Source: a virus. From it: a stretch of 51,442 bases of DNA. The stretch lies in the IMG/VR virus record IMGVR_UViG_3300029986_000380, positions 1 to 51,442 of that record; one strand, written 5' to 3'. Position 1 is the first letter of the stretch; each line of letters opens with the position of its first letter. Both the position numbers and the translations under genes were made by a program. The notes under the pieces were generated by a model. It did no database searches and was not told where the DNA came from. It was given only the letters and a program-made list of their open reading frames with translations. Below are positions 23,249 to 32,269 of the stretch, one piece after another.

Positions 23249-24704
23249 AATCTACATCCAATACTTCAACTGTTTGTCTAGCATCTTTAAAATGCTTATA
23301 TCGTTCTTTTCCGTGTTTTTTTGAAAAGCCGTCATCACCATAAAGATCATACATATCGATAAAGTCTTTGTCACTTGCTTTTCTGACTCCACGTCCAAGA
23401 GCCTGAATTATTTTATGAAATTTCTTACCCGGTTCAAGGACAAACAAATGAAATATTCTAGGAATATCCAATCCTGTGGACGCAATTCCCATAGTGGCAA
23501 TTAATATGTTACCGTCCGTGTTGGCAAACTTATCATATTCTTCTTTCCTAAATTCTGTTTTATCCCTACCATCAATCGACACTGCATTGGGTATTAATTC
23601 TTCTAATTTTTTACCCATTTCTCTAAACTGTACTAACACCAAGGTATTACCGTCTAATGATACTCTTTGTATTTCATTGGCAATATATTGAAGTCTCTTC
23701 TGATCAGAATACAAGAAGTTAACTTGTTCATTCCAATCTTCAAACCCGATAACCTCATCGCCTTGATCATTTAGGCGCTTTTCAGTTATATATTTCCGGT
23801 ATCTTGGGTTCTTGGTGTCTTTTAAAACAATCTGATGAATAAGCGCATTTGCCAGTATACCTCTTTTTTGCAATTCCCACGTCGCAAGAGTGAAGAGGAT
23901 TGGACCAATAGAAGCCAATAACTGATATCGAAAAATATCTTCTTTTGGCACTGTACCAGTACATCCGATACGGAAGGGAACATTTGCACCGGGACCATTT
24001 AAAATAGTGCTGATCGTCTTGCCTGTTCCTAGATGGGCTTCATCTAGGACAAATCCTATAACGTCCGAAAATAATTCAGGATGTCCTTCAAGGGATTGCC
24101 ATGTAGATATCGTGACATGACGCCGGTCCTTAGCTTCTCCATACCAAATGCCAGTATCGATTCCGACCTGTTTAAATACAAATTGGGTCTGTATAACAAG
24201 ATCAATATTAGGCACAATAAATATAACATTTCCATGGGGCATTAAACATTTAGCCATAGCTGCACACGTTAAGGTCTTACCAGAACCCACACTCATCTCT
24301 AATAGACCCTTACCCTCTGTAAGGGCTAATGTGGCTCCATTAATTTGATAGTCTCTCAGTATGACAGACTCGCCCTTAATCTCATATTGAGAGAACATAT
24401 CGGCGGTGGGTAAATCGATTACTACGTGGGAAAAATCTCTTCTCTGATCATCAACATCAAAGGTATATCCACTATTTTCAAAAACGTGGAAGATATCTGG
24501 CAACAGATTAAGACAAGTTTTACCCGTCATAGATAACAAACGAATCTTCCCATCCCATCGTCCCATTCTATACGTTGGTGTAAACATATAATTTGGAACA
24601 TAGAAGGTGAGAAGATTCGCCGCTTCTTTTAATGTATTTTGATCTACATTTTTTATACGGATATTAACTTCATCTTTAATTTCAATTAACGCAATTTTAC
24701 TCAT
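23232..24704 (-). CDS. uvsW: SF2 DNA/RNA helicase UvsW-like
   Basis: The 490-residue protein has a small N-terminal domain (about 1-90), then a two-lobed SF2 helicase. It shows Walker A SVGSGKT at 138-144, a DEAH box in VLDEAHLGTG, FRIGCTGT, and the C-lobe motifs IATMGIASTGLDIP and QALGRGVRKA. T4 UvsW (503 aa) remodels R-loops, D-loops and stalled forks and drives the switch from origin- to recombination-dependent replication. It is followed upstream by UvsY and UvsX, as expected for a recombination operon. Confidence 0.9.
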   Translation of the reverse strand: MSKIALIEIKDEVNIRIKNVDQNTLKEAANLLTFYVPNYMFTPTYRMGRWDGKIRLLSMTGKTCLNLLPDIFHVFENSGYTFDVDDQRRDFSHVVIDLPTADMFSQYEIKGESVILRDYQINGATLALTEGKGLLEMSVGSGKTLTCAAMAKCLMPHGNVIFIVPNIDLVIQTQFVFKQVGIDTGIWYGEAKDRRHVTISTWQSLEGHPELFSDVIGFVLDEAHLGTGKTISTILNGPGANVPFRIGCTGTVPKEDIFRYQLLASIGPILFTLATWELQKRGILANALIHQIVLKDTKNPRYRKYITEKRLNDQGDEVIGFEDWNEQVNFLYSDQKRLQYIANEIQRVSLDGNTLVLVQFREMGKKLEELIPNAVSIDGRDKTEFRKEEYDKFANTDGNILIATMGIASTGLDIPRIFHLFVLEPGKKFHKIIQALGRGVRKASDKDFIDMYDLYGDDGFSKKHGKERYKHFKDARQTVEVLDVDYVDIE

Positions 24705-24710
24705 TATGAG

Positions 24711-25301
24711 TTAGATATGCGTTTCTTTCGAAGAATCAATCCATACTTCTTCTAACTTATTAACTCTTATGTCTTTAATGTTGTTTAGAGTATATTTTCG
24801 GTCCTCAAAAAACTGACAAACATTATCTAAAGATTTTTTATAATATTCAAATAATCTTGTCCATTCTTCAAGCACCAACACTTGTTCATCTGACGCCGCC
24901 AATTTTTGAAGCTCTGTTGTTTTCATTCCTTCAAATTTCGGATCGGCGGCATACTCATGGTATTTCTTTTTAGTAAGAGATTCCTTCCTATCAATAAACA
25001 GCCGCTCTAGCATTTGGGCGTCAATTGTTATTTGACGGTACCAGTGCGCTAGACCGGGAGTTTCTAATAGAAGTGTCTCCAAAGCCCCGATGAGGCTGAT
25101 ATGTTTCTTACTATCCTGTAACACCGTTTTATAATATTCAATTGCCTGTGGGGCAATCTTCATATCATTCTTAACAGCTTCAAACCATCCCTCGCCTCTG
25201 ATTTCTGCTTTAGGCGGGGGAGCGGGGGACGTGGTAGCTTGAATAGGGGCGTTAGCCCCCGTTCTAGCATTTTCTCTTATCTTTGATACAGATATTACCA
25301 T
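24711..25301 (-). CDS. uvsY: UvsY-like recombination mediator
   Basis: The C-terminal two thirds (about 50-190) share the UvsY pattern. It has a helical segment with a YY.TVL..SKKH start, a central K-rich part, LVLEEWTRLFEYYKKSLDNV, and an end resembling IKxIKDMR (LNNIKDIRVNKLEE). UvsY loads UvsX recombinase onto gp32-coated single strands. At 196 aa it is longer than T4 UvsY (137 aa), owing to a Pro/Ala-rich N-terminal tail. Its ATG overlaps the uvsX stop (TAATG), and the gene lies between uvsX and uvsW, which supports the call. Confidence 0.77.
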   Translation of the reverse strand: MVISVSKIRENARTGANAPIQATTSPAPPPKAEIRGEGWFEAVKNDMKIAPQAIEYYKTVLQDSKKHISLIGALETLLLETPGLAHWYRQITIDAQMLERLFIDRKESLTKKKYHEYAADPKFEGMKTTELQKLAASDEQVLVLEEWTRLFEYYKKSLDNVCQFFEDRKYTLNNIKDIRVNKLEEVWIDSSKETHI

Positions 25302-26476
25302 TATTCTAATTCCTCTGCTATTTCTGCTAAGGTTGATGAAATTGGTGCTTCCGCCCCACTACCAATGTCTGCATCAGCAATTTCCATAAGATGATCAGCA
25401 TGAGCCATGAAATTACCCTTTTGAAACTTAACAATTTCTCCATTTTTAGTTGGATCAGTGTATTCATACCAGCCTTGCGAGCTTACCTTGAAAACACCTT
25501 CTTGCATCAAGACTTCAAATAGTCCAGAGTAAGGGTCTAATCCTGTTCCATAAGGAATTTGAATATCAACTCTTTCGAATGGTTTAGACACCCGTGACTT
25601 GATAATTTCCATGGTACACTGAATGCCCACAACATCAGAAGAACGCTTTAACACGTCTTTGCTCATGTCACCACGCTTGCTTTCAATAGCTTTTTTATTA
25701 TCCTTATTATCAAGATCATCTAATTTTAACTGTTTTTTAGTTAGCATAAGACAGCCAGAAGCCATATAAACGAGTTTATTACCGCCGGTAGTTTTATGCT
25801 TAGGACCGTAACCATCTTGGTTATCCATTATGTGTTGAACGCCGACGCATAATAGTTTTTTACCGGCGACTAAGTGAGTTATAGAAATAATAAGATCGCC
25901 AACCTGTTTGGCTTTTTGACCCATATCACCCACAACTTTACCGATATCCTTACCAGCAATTTTATCAAACTGCGATTCGGTCATTAGTGCAGCATAAGAA
26001 TCTACGACAAATACTATAGGAGGCAAATCGTCGCCCTCGTTATTATCAATAGCTTCTTGATACTGTTTTGCAGTTTTTGCAATAACAGTCTTAACTTCTT
26101 CAATCGTCGCGGCGGAAATATATTGTAGGTTGTCTAAATCCATACCAGCTTTAGCAAGCCACTTCTTCCCCTCGGTGTCATCAGTAGCATGTTCTATGTC
26201 CATCCAAATAACATATGCGCCGTGCTGGCGTTGTGCATCAGCGGCGGTTATTGCCGCCATCAACGACTTACCACTACCAGATTCACCATAAAATATATAG
26301 GAACGTCCAAATAGAAGTCCTTTAGTGAATTGTCCAGACCAAAGTCTATTCATAGCAAAGTTTTTACAACTACACCATAAATCGATATGCGAAAACCCCA
26401 ATCTAAAAGATGGGGTGCTGATAGTGGATAATGTTTTTAGTAATTTATCTTTAAATCCTGAAGCCTTTTTAGCCAT
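25301..26476 (-). CDS. uvsX: RecA-family recombinase UvsX-like
   Basis: This 391-residue RecA-fold protein has Walker A GESGSGKS at 64-71, Walker B IVFVVDSYAAL, and GVQHIMDNQDGYGPKHKTTGGNK in the L2/DNA-binding region, matching T4 UvsX (391 aa, same length). It forms filaments on single-stranded DNA and drives strand invasion for recombination-dependent replication. The RBS AAAAGGGA lies 7 nt before ATG. A hairpin (26508-26533) separates it from the gp32-like gene upstream. Confidence 0.91.
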   Translation of the reverse strand: MAKKASGFKDKLLKTLSTISTPSFRLGFSHIDLWCSCKNFAMNRLWSGQFTKGLLFGRSYIFYGESGSGKSLMAAITAADAQRQHGAYVIWMDIEHATDDTEGKKWLAKAGMDLDNLQYISAATIEEVKTVIAKTAKQYQEAIDNNEGDDLPPIVFVVDSYAALMTESQFDKIAGKDIGKVVGDMGQKAKQVGDLIISITHLVAGKKLLCVGVQHIMDNQDGYGPKHKTTGGNKLVYMASGCLMLTKKQLKLDDLDNKDNKKAIESKRGDMSKDVLKRSSDVVGIQCTMEIIKSRVSKPFERVDIQIPYGTGLDPYSGLFEVLMQEGVFKVSSQGWYEYTDPTKNGEIVKFQKGNFMAHADHLMEIADADIGSGAEAPISSTLAEIAEELE

Positions 26477-26507
26477 GTTTTTTCCCTTTTAAGTTTATAT
26501 AAGAATA

Positions 26508-26533
26508 CTCCCGGCACAATTTAATGCCGGGAG
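26508..26533 (-). terminator. Terminator-like hairpin after the gp32-like gene
   Basis: CTCCCGGCA and TGCCGGGAG form a 9-bp stem with an 8-nt loop. The minus strand continues TATTCTTATAT, so termination is probably partial, leaving some read-through into uvsX. Confidence 0.6.
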
Positions 26534-26552
26534 ATTTGATTTTTATAAATCT

Positions 26553-27695
26553 TTATCGAGCAGCGGCTGCTTTATGTTTCGCAGTCAATGCCGCAACGCG
26601 CGAACGCACGTCATTGGGAGCCGATGTGGTAGCTGGTTGATCTTCATCAATCACCCCATCTTCATCATGGACTATCGCAGGTTTTACCGTAGTACGGTTC
26701 TTCATTATATTTTCCACCCCCGCCGAAGAGACGGTTGCGCGACCAGATTCAGCAATAGCTGGTTGGCTATCGCTTTCCTCAGAGGAAGCAGCAGTATCAG
26801 GACGCCAAGCTTTAATTCCGGCTTCTTCCCATTCAGGGTTCCACCGTCCTTCATCACGACCAAAGGCGCGATCAAGCGATACCTTCATCATTTCCGCATA
26901 AATCACAAACTGTTCATCAGACGGACGTTCCGGCAATCTTGCACGTAAGTCATGCATACCATATTCCAAAATCAACGCTAGTTGCTCATCAGGCATACGA
27001 TGCATTCTAGGAAGAAACTGGGAAGATGAATAATTATTATAATCACCTTGTGCCGTAACAGAAATTCTAAATTCTGCACAGTCGAAAGCGCTCATCATGT
27101 CCGCAGGAAAGCTTCCATCAAAATATGCCTTGATATCTTCCACTTCATACGAACCCATAGGAGTGCTATCACCATAATCTCCCTTTTCGAGGGCGGTTTC
27201 AATTGGTGTATGAGCCTGTTTCTTAAACGGGAAAACTCTGATCGGATTCTCAGGAATGTTTTCCTCATCTTCTCTAAAGTCAGACTTGTTAACAAACCCC
27301 TGATAATAATAAGTAGGCTTAATCCAATGCTCACCAGCAATCTTTTTAACTATCTCGCCTTGCTTGGATTGACCACTCTTTGAAAGAACCTCCGCTTCCT
27401 TATAAAGGGCGCGAACAGGATTAAGAGTTCCACACTTAACATTAAGTTCATACATTTCGATAGTCGGAGCATTGACATACACAAATGCGGAATCGTCTTC
27501 TGGATCAACGAACTTCATTGGAACCAGTTTCTTAACAGTAAAAAATTTATGAGTAACCGGGTCTAACCACGGAATAAGCTGGATTTCAGCATTCTTACCT
27601 TTTTTCAGGTTCCAAAAGGGGAAAACCGAATTGTCTTTAACAAAGGTAGTCTTCTTAGCAGTTTCTTCACGATATTTTCTTACATCAATAACCAT
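26553..27695 (-). CDS. 32: Single-stranded DNA-binding protein, T4 gp32-like
   Basis: The 380-residue protein has a basic N-terminal arm (MVIDVRKYREETAKK), then FPFWNLKKGKNAEIQLIPW, the start of the gp32 OB core. After the core comes a disordered acidic-to-neutral tail (about 290-380). The zinc cysteines of T4 gp32 are absent, as in several distant relatives. The extreme C-terminus is basic/Ala-rich (AALTAKHKAAAAR) rather than acidic, which is unusual because the T4 acidic tail binds partner proteins. Its place directly upstream of uvsX supports the call. The leader contains a 14-nt direct repeat that could serve autoregulation. Confidence 0.78.
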   Translation of the reverse strand: MVIDVRKYREETAKKTTFVKDNSVFPFWNLKKGKNAEIQLIPWLDPVTHKFFTVKKLVPMKFVDPEDDSAFVYVNAPTIEMYELNVKCGTLNPVRALYKEAEVLSKSGQSKQGEIVKKIAGEHWIKPTYYYQGFVNKSDFREDEENIPENPIRVFPFKKQAHTPIETALEKGDYGDSTPMGSYEVEDIKAYFDGSFPADMMSAFDCAEFRISVTAQGDYNNYSSSQFLPRMHRMPDEQLALILEYGMHDLRARLPERPSDEQFVIYAEMMKVSLDRAFGRDEGRWNPEWEEAGIKAWRPDTAASSEESDSQPAIAESGRATVSSAGVENIMKNRTTVKPAIVHDEDGVIDEDQPATTSAPNDVRSRVAALTAKHKAAAAR

Positions 27696-27709
27696 TTTAA
27701 TTTCTTTCT

Positions 27710-27762
27710 AACAACAAGTTTATATATCGGGTTTTATTTTATGTTTATAACAACAAGTTTAT
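27710..27762. repeat. 14-nt direct repeat flanking the gp32-like leader
   Basis: AACAACAAGTTTAT occurs at 27710-27723 and again at 27749-27762, 39 nt apart, in the leader of the gp32-like mRNA. The mRNA sense is ATAAACTTGTTGTT. The distal copy touches the stop codon of dut. Confidence 0.7.
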
Positions 27763-28568
27763 CAACGACCGGTAGACCCGAAACCCCCACTCCCTCTTTC
27801 CGTTTCCGTTAAGGACGCAACATCAACAAATGTTGCACGAACAATAGGTGCGGGTATAACTACCTGTGCAATTCGCATACCTCTTTCAATAACAAATCGT
27901 TTACCGACTAAATTAATCAAGGCTGCAAATATTTCTCCCCTATAATCCCAATCGATTGTTCCGGGAGAATTTACAACAGCTATACCAAACTTTGCAGCCA
28001 AACTAGACCGTGATCTTACCTGAGCTTCAAAGCCGGGCGGAAGTTCGATACTGATACCTGTCGGTATCATTTCTATGCTTCCTTGTTTATTTAGGTAAAT
28101 CGGTTCAAAGTTTGCTGCATATAGATCAAATCCAACGGCTCCATCGCTTTTATATTCAAGCGGGGGAAGACCCTTATAATGATCCATATATTTTACGTTT
28201 AATTGTATTGTAGGAACGGCACCATCAGCCATCATATATGGTTTTAATACCGCTGGTGCTGATGGTGCCGTAGTGACAGATGGGGTGTCGATAATTAAAT
28301 CACCTTCTTTCTGTAGATTTTCTTCCTCTTGAAGTTTCCCATCATTTTCTTCAAGATTTCTATTCAATACCGTCTTTCTAAAGGAATTGAAATCAATTTC
28401 TGTAGAGGGCGGCAAAGCAATATCCGCAGTTTCTGGCTCCTGTAATATAGCCTTAGCTTCCTCCAATTCTGTCTGTTCGGTCTTCTTAAAAAGAGCCGAG
28501 CCAGAACTTGATATATTATCAAGGTTGACGGTAATTGGAGGATTTTTATGTCTGCGAACGTTACTCAT
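27762..28568 (-). CDS. dut: dUTPase with long N-terminal extension
   Basis: The last ~150 residues contain all five trimeric dUTPase motifs in order: GFDLYA, RSRSSLAAKFGI, NSPGTIDWDYRGEI, GMRIAQVV and RGSGGFGSTGR. The enzyme hydrolyses dUTP to dUMP, keeping uracil out of DNA and feeding the ThyX encoded at 45 kb. The first ~115 residues are a polar, probably disordered extension absent from ordinary dUTPases. ATG 28568 (MSNVRRHKNPP) is preferred. It has no Shine-Dalgarno, but a TTGACC/TATATC promoter ends 6 nt before it. Confidence 0.93.
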   Translation of the reverse strand: MSNVRRHKNPPITVNLDNISSSGSALFKKTEQTELEEAKAILQEPETADIALPPSTEIDFNSFRKTVLNRNLEENDGKLQEEENLQKEGDLIIDTPSVTTAPSAPAVLKPYMMADGAVPTIQLNVKYMDHYKGLPPLEYKSDGAVGFDLYAANFEPIYLNKQGSIEMIPTGISIELPPGFEAQVRSRSSLAAKFGIAVVNSPGTIDWDYRGEIFAALINLVGKRFVIERGMRIAQVVIPAPIVRATFVDVASLTETERGSGGFGSTGR

Positions 28569-28574
28569 AATTTT

Positions 28575-28602
28575 GATATAGATCGCCATTAAAAACGGTC
28601 AA
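28575..28602 (-). promoter_or_regulatory. Sigma70-like promoter for dut
   Basis: TTGACC (28602-28597), a 16-nt spacer and TATATC (28580-28575) read toward dut. The -10 ends 6 nt before ATG 28568, so this would also give a nearly leaderless mRNA. Confidence 0.45.
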
Positions 28603-28607
28603 GGGGA

Positions 28608-30422
28608 TTAAACCATTTGCGGAAGAAAAATATCATCATCCTCAACAGGGTAATCGTCTTCAATAATCGGGCTGATATAATCATCCAAATCATCCTCAAG
28701 ATTACGTAATTCTTCAAGTAAGTGTACCATGAGAATCGCGCTCATAACCAAATCGTCCTTACTACCTTCTTTCGCTTTATACGTAGGACCATATTTGATA
28801 AATGTTTTTAATTGAGACGCTAAAAATTCAGATCGGACAGTGAAAAGATTTCTTTCAATCAATGATTTTAAATCTTGAGCAAAGCGTTTTTTAGTAGCAG
28901 GAGTCGTCACCAATCCTCTATGGCGATTCCACGGAACCGGACCCATTTTTTGCCCTCTAGCAGTTGTCGAGACAATAGTCGCATCGATGAATATGCCGGG
29001 GAATGTTCGTTCGTCCATCATTTCGATCAGTCTTATAATACCAATACCGATTGCATTTCGTTCGACCGAGAAATAAATGTTGCAGCTTCCATCATGATCA
29101 GGATTTTCTTGCTGTTTATAATATAAACGCTGTAACACTCTCTTTAACATACGGGCTTGTTCATTTTGATCCGCCGTATTTGTGTTCCATTCCGCAACTT
29201 GCTTTAATGTTGGCATTTCCCACACTTGAATCGCCGCATCATCACCCACACCATCACCCGAAGGGTCCATCACCACTCCATAGGTTGTATTGGGTTGAAT
29301 TTTTTCATACCAACGGCAACCCCATTTATCAATAAATTTAGGAACTCTGGTAAAATAATTCAAAGTTGCTAATTTCTGACCGGATATAAGTGTGTTATCA
29401 GTCGTTATGAACTGACACTCATATTCCGCTTGCCATTTAGTATCATCAATACCAGCAGCAAAATTCATATCCTTGAAAGCTTCGCCCTGATAACTAATAA
29501 CTTCACCAGTGATGGGGTCTAGCTTTGTTGGCACTCTGGTCCAAGGAGAATAAAAAGAAACAAATGTTAGTGCGGCAGAATCTTCCTCATTAACCACGGT
29601 TATTTTTTTCTTCTTTATCGAATAATCTTTTTTAACCTCATCTGTCTCATACAGAGTTTCCGTTTTATCGACTTCAATTGTTTCTTCTTTTAAGAACTGG
29701 TTCCGCCATATTATGCTATCTTTATAAGGTTTGGCGTTAAACCATATCTTCGCAAACTTATCCTCATCGGTATTAGGAGTTGATGTTATTATACAATGTC
29801 CAAGACCACTGATGGTTGGGAAGATTGATGTCCAAAATGGTTCAGCTACGGAAGGTCTAACGAAAGAAAATTCGTCCAGATAAATTAAGTTATTACTTTT
29901 ACCACGTCCTGATGTGGGTGTAGTAGCTGTTGATTTTATGCGTGAACGATTTTCAAATGTTTTGGTTTTAACATCGTTTTTACGAACGCCCGGTTTGATA
30001 AACCACGGCAATTCCTCATACGCATACCACATACGATCCATGATTTCATCAGCGCCGTCTTGATCCTTCGACGCAATAAGAATTTTTTGGTTCTTTTTGA
30101 AACATGCCCACCATAATATGAATATCGAGGCTAACTGGGTTTTGCCGCTCTGGCGGGGCAACATAGCAATTGATAGCTTATTATCTTGCCAGCAGCGCAG
30201 CATATGTTTCTGATAGTCAAAAAGGCGGATTTTAACAGCGCCTTGAAATTTACTTTCGACGTAGACGTATGTCTCTGCAAAATAAACAATGTCTTCCCGA
30301 CATCTCTTAATTTCCAAAAAATCAAACTGAGAAAATTCCCATTTGATACCTTCCGGTTTGATTTTTTGGTCTTCTTCTAGGTCACAAACGGTGTATCCCG
30401 CTGTAGAGGTATAATATTCCAT
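28608..30422 (-). CDS. 17: Terminase large subunit (T4 gp17-like)
   Basis: This 604-residue packaging motor (T4 gp17 610 aa) has Walker A PRQSGKT at 89-95 and Walker B NLIYLDEFSF. Coupling motifs are followed by an RNase H-like nuclease domain with GVVMDPSGDG and later acidic residues. It cuts concatemeric DNA and pumps it into proheads through the portal whose gene starts at 50415. The start codon has no Shine-Dalgarno. A consensus late element TATAAATA ends 5 nt upstream, so the mRNA is predicted to begin at the ATG. Confidence 0.96.
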   Translation of the reverse strand: MEYYTSTAGYTVCDLEEDQKIKPEGIKWEFSQFDFLEIKRCREDIVYFAETYVYVESKFQGAVKIRLFDYQKHMLRCWQDNKLSIAMLPRQSGKTQLASIFILWWACFKKNQKILIASKDQDGADEIMDRMWYAYEELPWFIKPGVRKNDVKTKTFENRSRIKSTATTPTSGRGKSNNLIYLDEFSFVRPSVAEPFWTSIFPTISGLGHCIITSTPNTDEDKFAKIWFNAKPYKDSIIWRNQFLKEETIEVDKTETLYETDEVKKDYSIKKKKITVVNEEDSAALTFVSFYSPWTRVPTKLDPITGEVISYQGEAFKDMNFAAGIDDTKWQAEYECQFITTDNTLISGQKLATLNYFTRVPKFIDKWGCRWYEKIQPNTTYGVVMDPSGDGVGDDAAIQVWEMPTLKQVAEWNTNTADQNEQARMLKRVLQRLYYKQQENPDHDGSCNIYFSVERNAIGIGIIRLIEMMDERTFPGIFIDATIVSTTARGQKMGPVPWNRHRGLVTTPATKKRFAQDLKSLIERNLFTVRSEFLASQLKTFIKYGPTYKAKEGSKDDLVMSAILMVHLLEELRNLEDDLDDYISPIIEDDYPVEDDDIFLPQMV

Positions 30423-30427
30423 AAATC

Positions 30428-30435
30428 TATTTATA
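30428..30435 (-). promoter_or_regulatory. T4 late promoter consensus, leaderless class (terminase)
   Basis: A perfect TATAAATA followed by GATTT and then the terminase ATG. By T4 spacing +1 is the A of ATG. Confidence 0.7.
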
Positions 30436-30460
30436 TAAATTTAAATAAATCTATTTTAAT

Positions 30461-31114
30461 TTATGCCATAGTTGGGTTTTCAGCAAATAATCTGTCTACA
30501 GAAATGCCCTGTTGAGTAGATATATTTTGGATCGCGACGTTCCTTGCTTGAATATCATTCTCAGCCTTGACCTTTTGAACCCAGTTCTCGGAAGTATCTG
30601 TATCTAATACTTTTACTGCCCATGTAGATTCTTTAACTGATGTTTTCACGGTATAATCATCGTCATCATCTAATTTATATTCATACTGCTTTTCTGGCTC
30701 TTTCTTTAATTCAGCCATTAATGCTGTAATGCGCCCCGTGCCCACCATTTTTTTAGGGTCTGTTTCCTTAGGCTCTTCTTCAACCTTTTTATAGTCATCA
30801 AACAGAGCGACGACATTTATTTCATCTTGTGAAATATTAAAGATATTAGCTAACTCAAATTTAACTAACCGTGGGTCGGCTGGAAAACCCAAAGAAATCT
30901 TGTAATGATATAAATTACGCCCAATATACTCTGGAAATTCTTTTTGACTGTTCATCATTTCTGAATTAACAAAATCAAACTTATAAACTCGTAAACTAAT
31001 TAATTGGCTTCCTGACACGCTAAACGCATCAAACCCTTTATTATCGCAAGTATATACATCATATTCGTATTCAAGTTTTGTTTCTGCTAAAATCTTTCGA
31101 AAAGAATTCTTCAT
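30461..31114 (-). CDS. Hypothetical protein between terminase subunits
   Basis: This 217-residue protein is not recognised. It has an alpha/beta N-terminal half containing YHYKISLGFPADPRLVKF and a charged linker with DDDDD. A C-terminal segment, STWAVKVLDTDTSENWVQKV, looks like a small repeat of the same style. Its N-terminus (MKNSFRKILAETK) again contains an LxE close to residue 10. It lies between the small and large terminase genes with its own late element and TTGGAG RBS, so it is probably a virion or packaging protein. Confidence 0.57.
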   Translation of the reverse strand: MKNSFRKILAETKLEYEYDVYTCDNKGFDAFSVSGSQLISLRVYKFDFVNSEMMNSQKEFPEYIGRNLYHYKISLGFPADPRLVKFELANIFNISQDEINVVALFDDYKKVEEEPKETDPKKMVGTGRITALMAELKKEPEKQYEYKLDDDDDYTVKTSVKESTWAVKVLDTDTSENWVQKVKAENDIQARNVAIQNISTQQGISVDRLFAENPTMA

Positions 31115-31131
31115 AATTAGGCTCCAATTAG

Positions 31132-31617
31132 TTATTTAGATTGATTGGTATCATCCATTAATTTCATCAGTTCCTCGCGAGAACCAACATAAAAATTTGT
31201 GATTGAGTTGGCTTTATTCTCACCGCCCGCCGATTTAGATTTACGTTGATAATTCAATTCTTCCAATCTAGTCTCTTTTGTTTTAAACTGAGTATCTATT
31301 TTGAGTTTGATTGCCTCAAGGGCTATTTTCATACTATCATTCGCTACTTCGACCGTTCGGCTTCGGTATTTCGGTTCTATTGTCGAAACCTCACCTTGTA
31401 AAGTTTCTGCCTGATTCATACTCAATTCAATGACTTTTTCTAATTGTTTTTCAGCCTCTAATTGTTTTTGATTCGCATCGTCCATATTCGGCAATTCCGA
31501 ATTTTCAACATTCATCATGCTTATCTCATTAGGCAATACTGTCACTAAATGTGTTGTTTTTTCTGGCTCTGGTGGGGGTGCCATTCCGAGAGCTTCTGCA
31601 ATTTTTGGGTTTACCAT
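31132..31617 (-). CDS. 16: Terminase small subunit (T4 gp16-like)
   Basis: The protein (161 aa; T4 gp16 164 aa) has a disordered N-terminus and a central helical hairpin/coiled coil (about 50-130; EKQLEKVIELSMNQAETL and DSMKIALEAIKLKIDTQ). Its polar C-terminus contains NSITNFYVGSREELM. gp16 forms rings that recognise DNA and regulate gp17. Assignment rests on size, helical plan and position beside the large subunit. It has no Shine-Dalgarno but a TAAATA element 5 nt before ATG. Confidence 0.68.
   Translation of the reverse strand: MVNPKIAEALGMAPPPEPEKTTHLVTVLPNEISMMNVENSELPNMDDANQKQLEAEKQLEKVIELSMNQAETLQGEVSTIEPKYRSRTVEVANDSMKIALEAIKLKIDTQFKTKETRLEELNYQRKSKSAGGENKANSITNFYVGSREELMKLMDDTNQSK
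31133..31140 (-). promoter_or_regulatory. T4-type late promoter element, leadered class
   Basis: TCTAAATA lies 18 nt before the ATG at 31114, with TTGGAG between them serving as Shine-Dalgarno. Confidence 0.5.
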
Positions 31618-31622
31618 AAATT

Positions 31623-31630
31623 TATTTACT
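31623..31630 (-). promoter_or_regulatory. T4-type late promoter element, leaderless class
   Basis: AGTAAATA ends 5 nt before the ATG at 31617, with no Shine-Dalgarno. It overlaps the end of the gp4-like gene. Confidence 0.5.
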
Positions 31631-31636
31631 AAATTA

Positions 31637-32266
31637 TCAAATAGATTTAATTCGTTTCACCCTAGAAACGCGCCCAACCTTTTTTGTAATTGTTGTCCTT
31701 GATCTTTTTTTAGCATTTGGTTTATTATCCCCATATTTATCGGCATAAACTTTTGGATGTAAAACCTTCTTATCTATTTTTTTGATTTGATTGGGTAAAG
31801 TTAAATTATTATGCGCGTAAGTGGTTGTTATTTCCTTTTCATTACCACTGAAAATATTAGTTTCATTCATCACTTCAAACTCAATATTTCGACGGGCACA
31901 CCATTGTAATGCTGCAACCCACTTGGCTTGATTTCTTGCTTGTAATGCCACATCGGCTGCTGATTTAGCGTGAGAAGCTAATTGTTCTTTTGCTGGTTTT
32001 ATTTCTATTAATTTAGTGACCTGAACCCGTGCTGCATTAATCAATACAATTAGAAAATCTGGAATATATACTTTTTGTTTATTGGTCAAAGGATCATGAT
32101 AAGGAATTTTAACTGGCTCGGATGCCCATTGTAACACGTCTGGTGTTTCATCGCAATAATGCATCATATCAGTTTCCCAACTACTGCGGCTGACGCAACC
32201 ATCACTATTAAGACACTTTTCAGGAAACCTTGGTTCAAATATAGTAGGTTTTTTAAATCGTGCCAT
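31637..32266 (-). CDS. 4: Head completion nuclease (T4 gp4-like)
   Basis: The N-terminal ~150 residues match the T4 gp4 family, which has a TnsA/restriction-like fold: SRSSWETDMMHYCDETPDVLQW, SEPVKIPYHDP, VYIPDFLIVL and LIEIKPAKEQ (Asp of PDF and the E-x-K as catalytic set). gp4 acts on packaged heads before tail joining. The C-terminal 40 residues are very basic. GGAAG lies 7 nt before ATG. It is embedded between terminase and tail genes, as expected for head completion. Confidence 0.85.
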   Translation of the reverse strand: MARFKKPTIFEPRFPEKCLNSDGCVSRSSWETDMMHYCDETPDVLQWASEPVKIPYHDPLTNKQKVYIPDFLIVLINAARVQVTKLIEIKPAKEQLASHAKSAADVALQARNQAKWVAALQWCARRNIEFEVMNETNIFSGNEKEITTTYAHNNLTLPNQIKKIDKKVLHPKVYADKYGDNKPNAKKRSRTTITKKVGRVSRVKRIKSI

Positions 32267-32269
32267 TTA

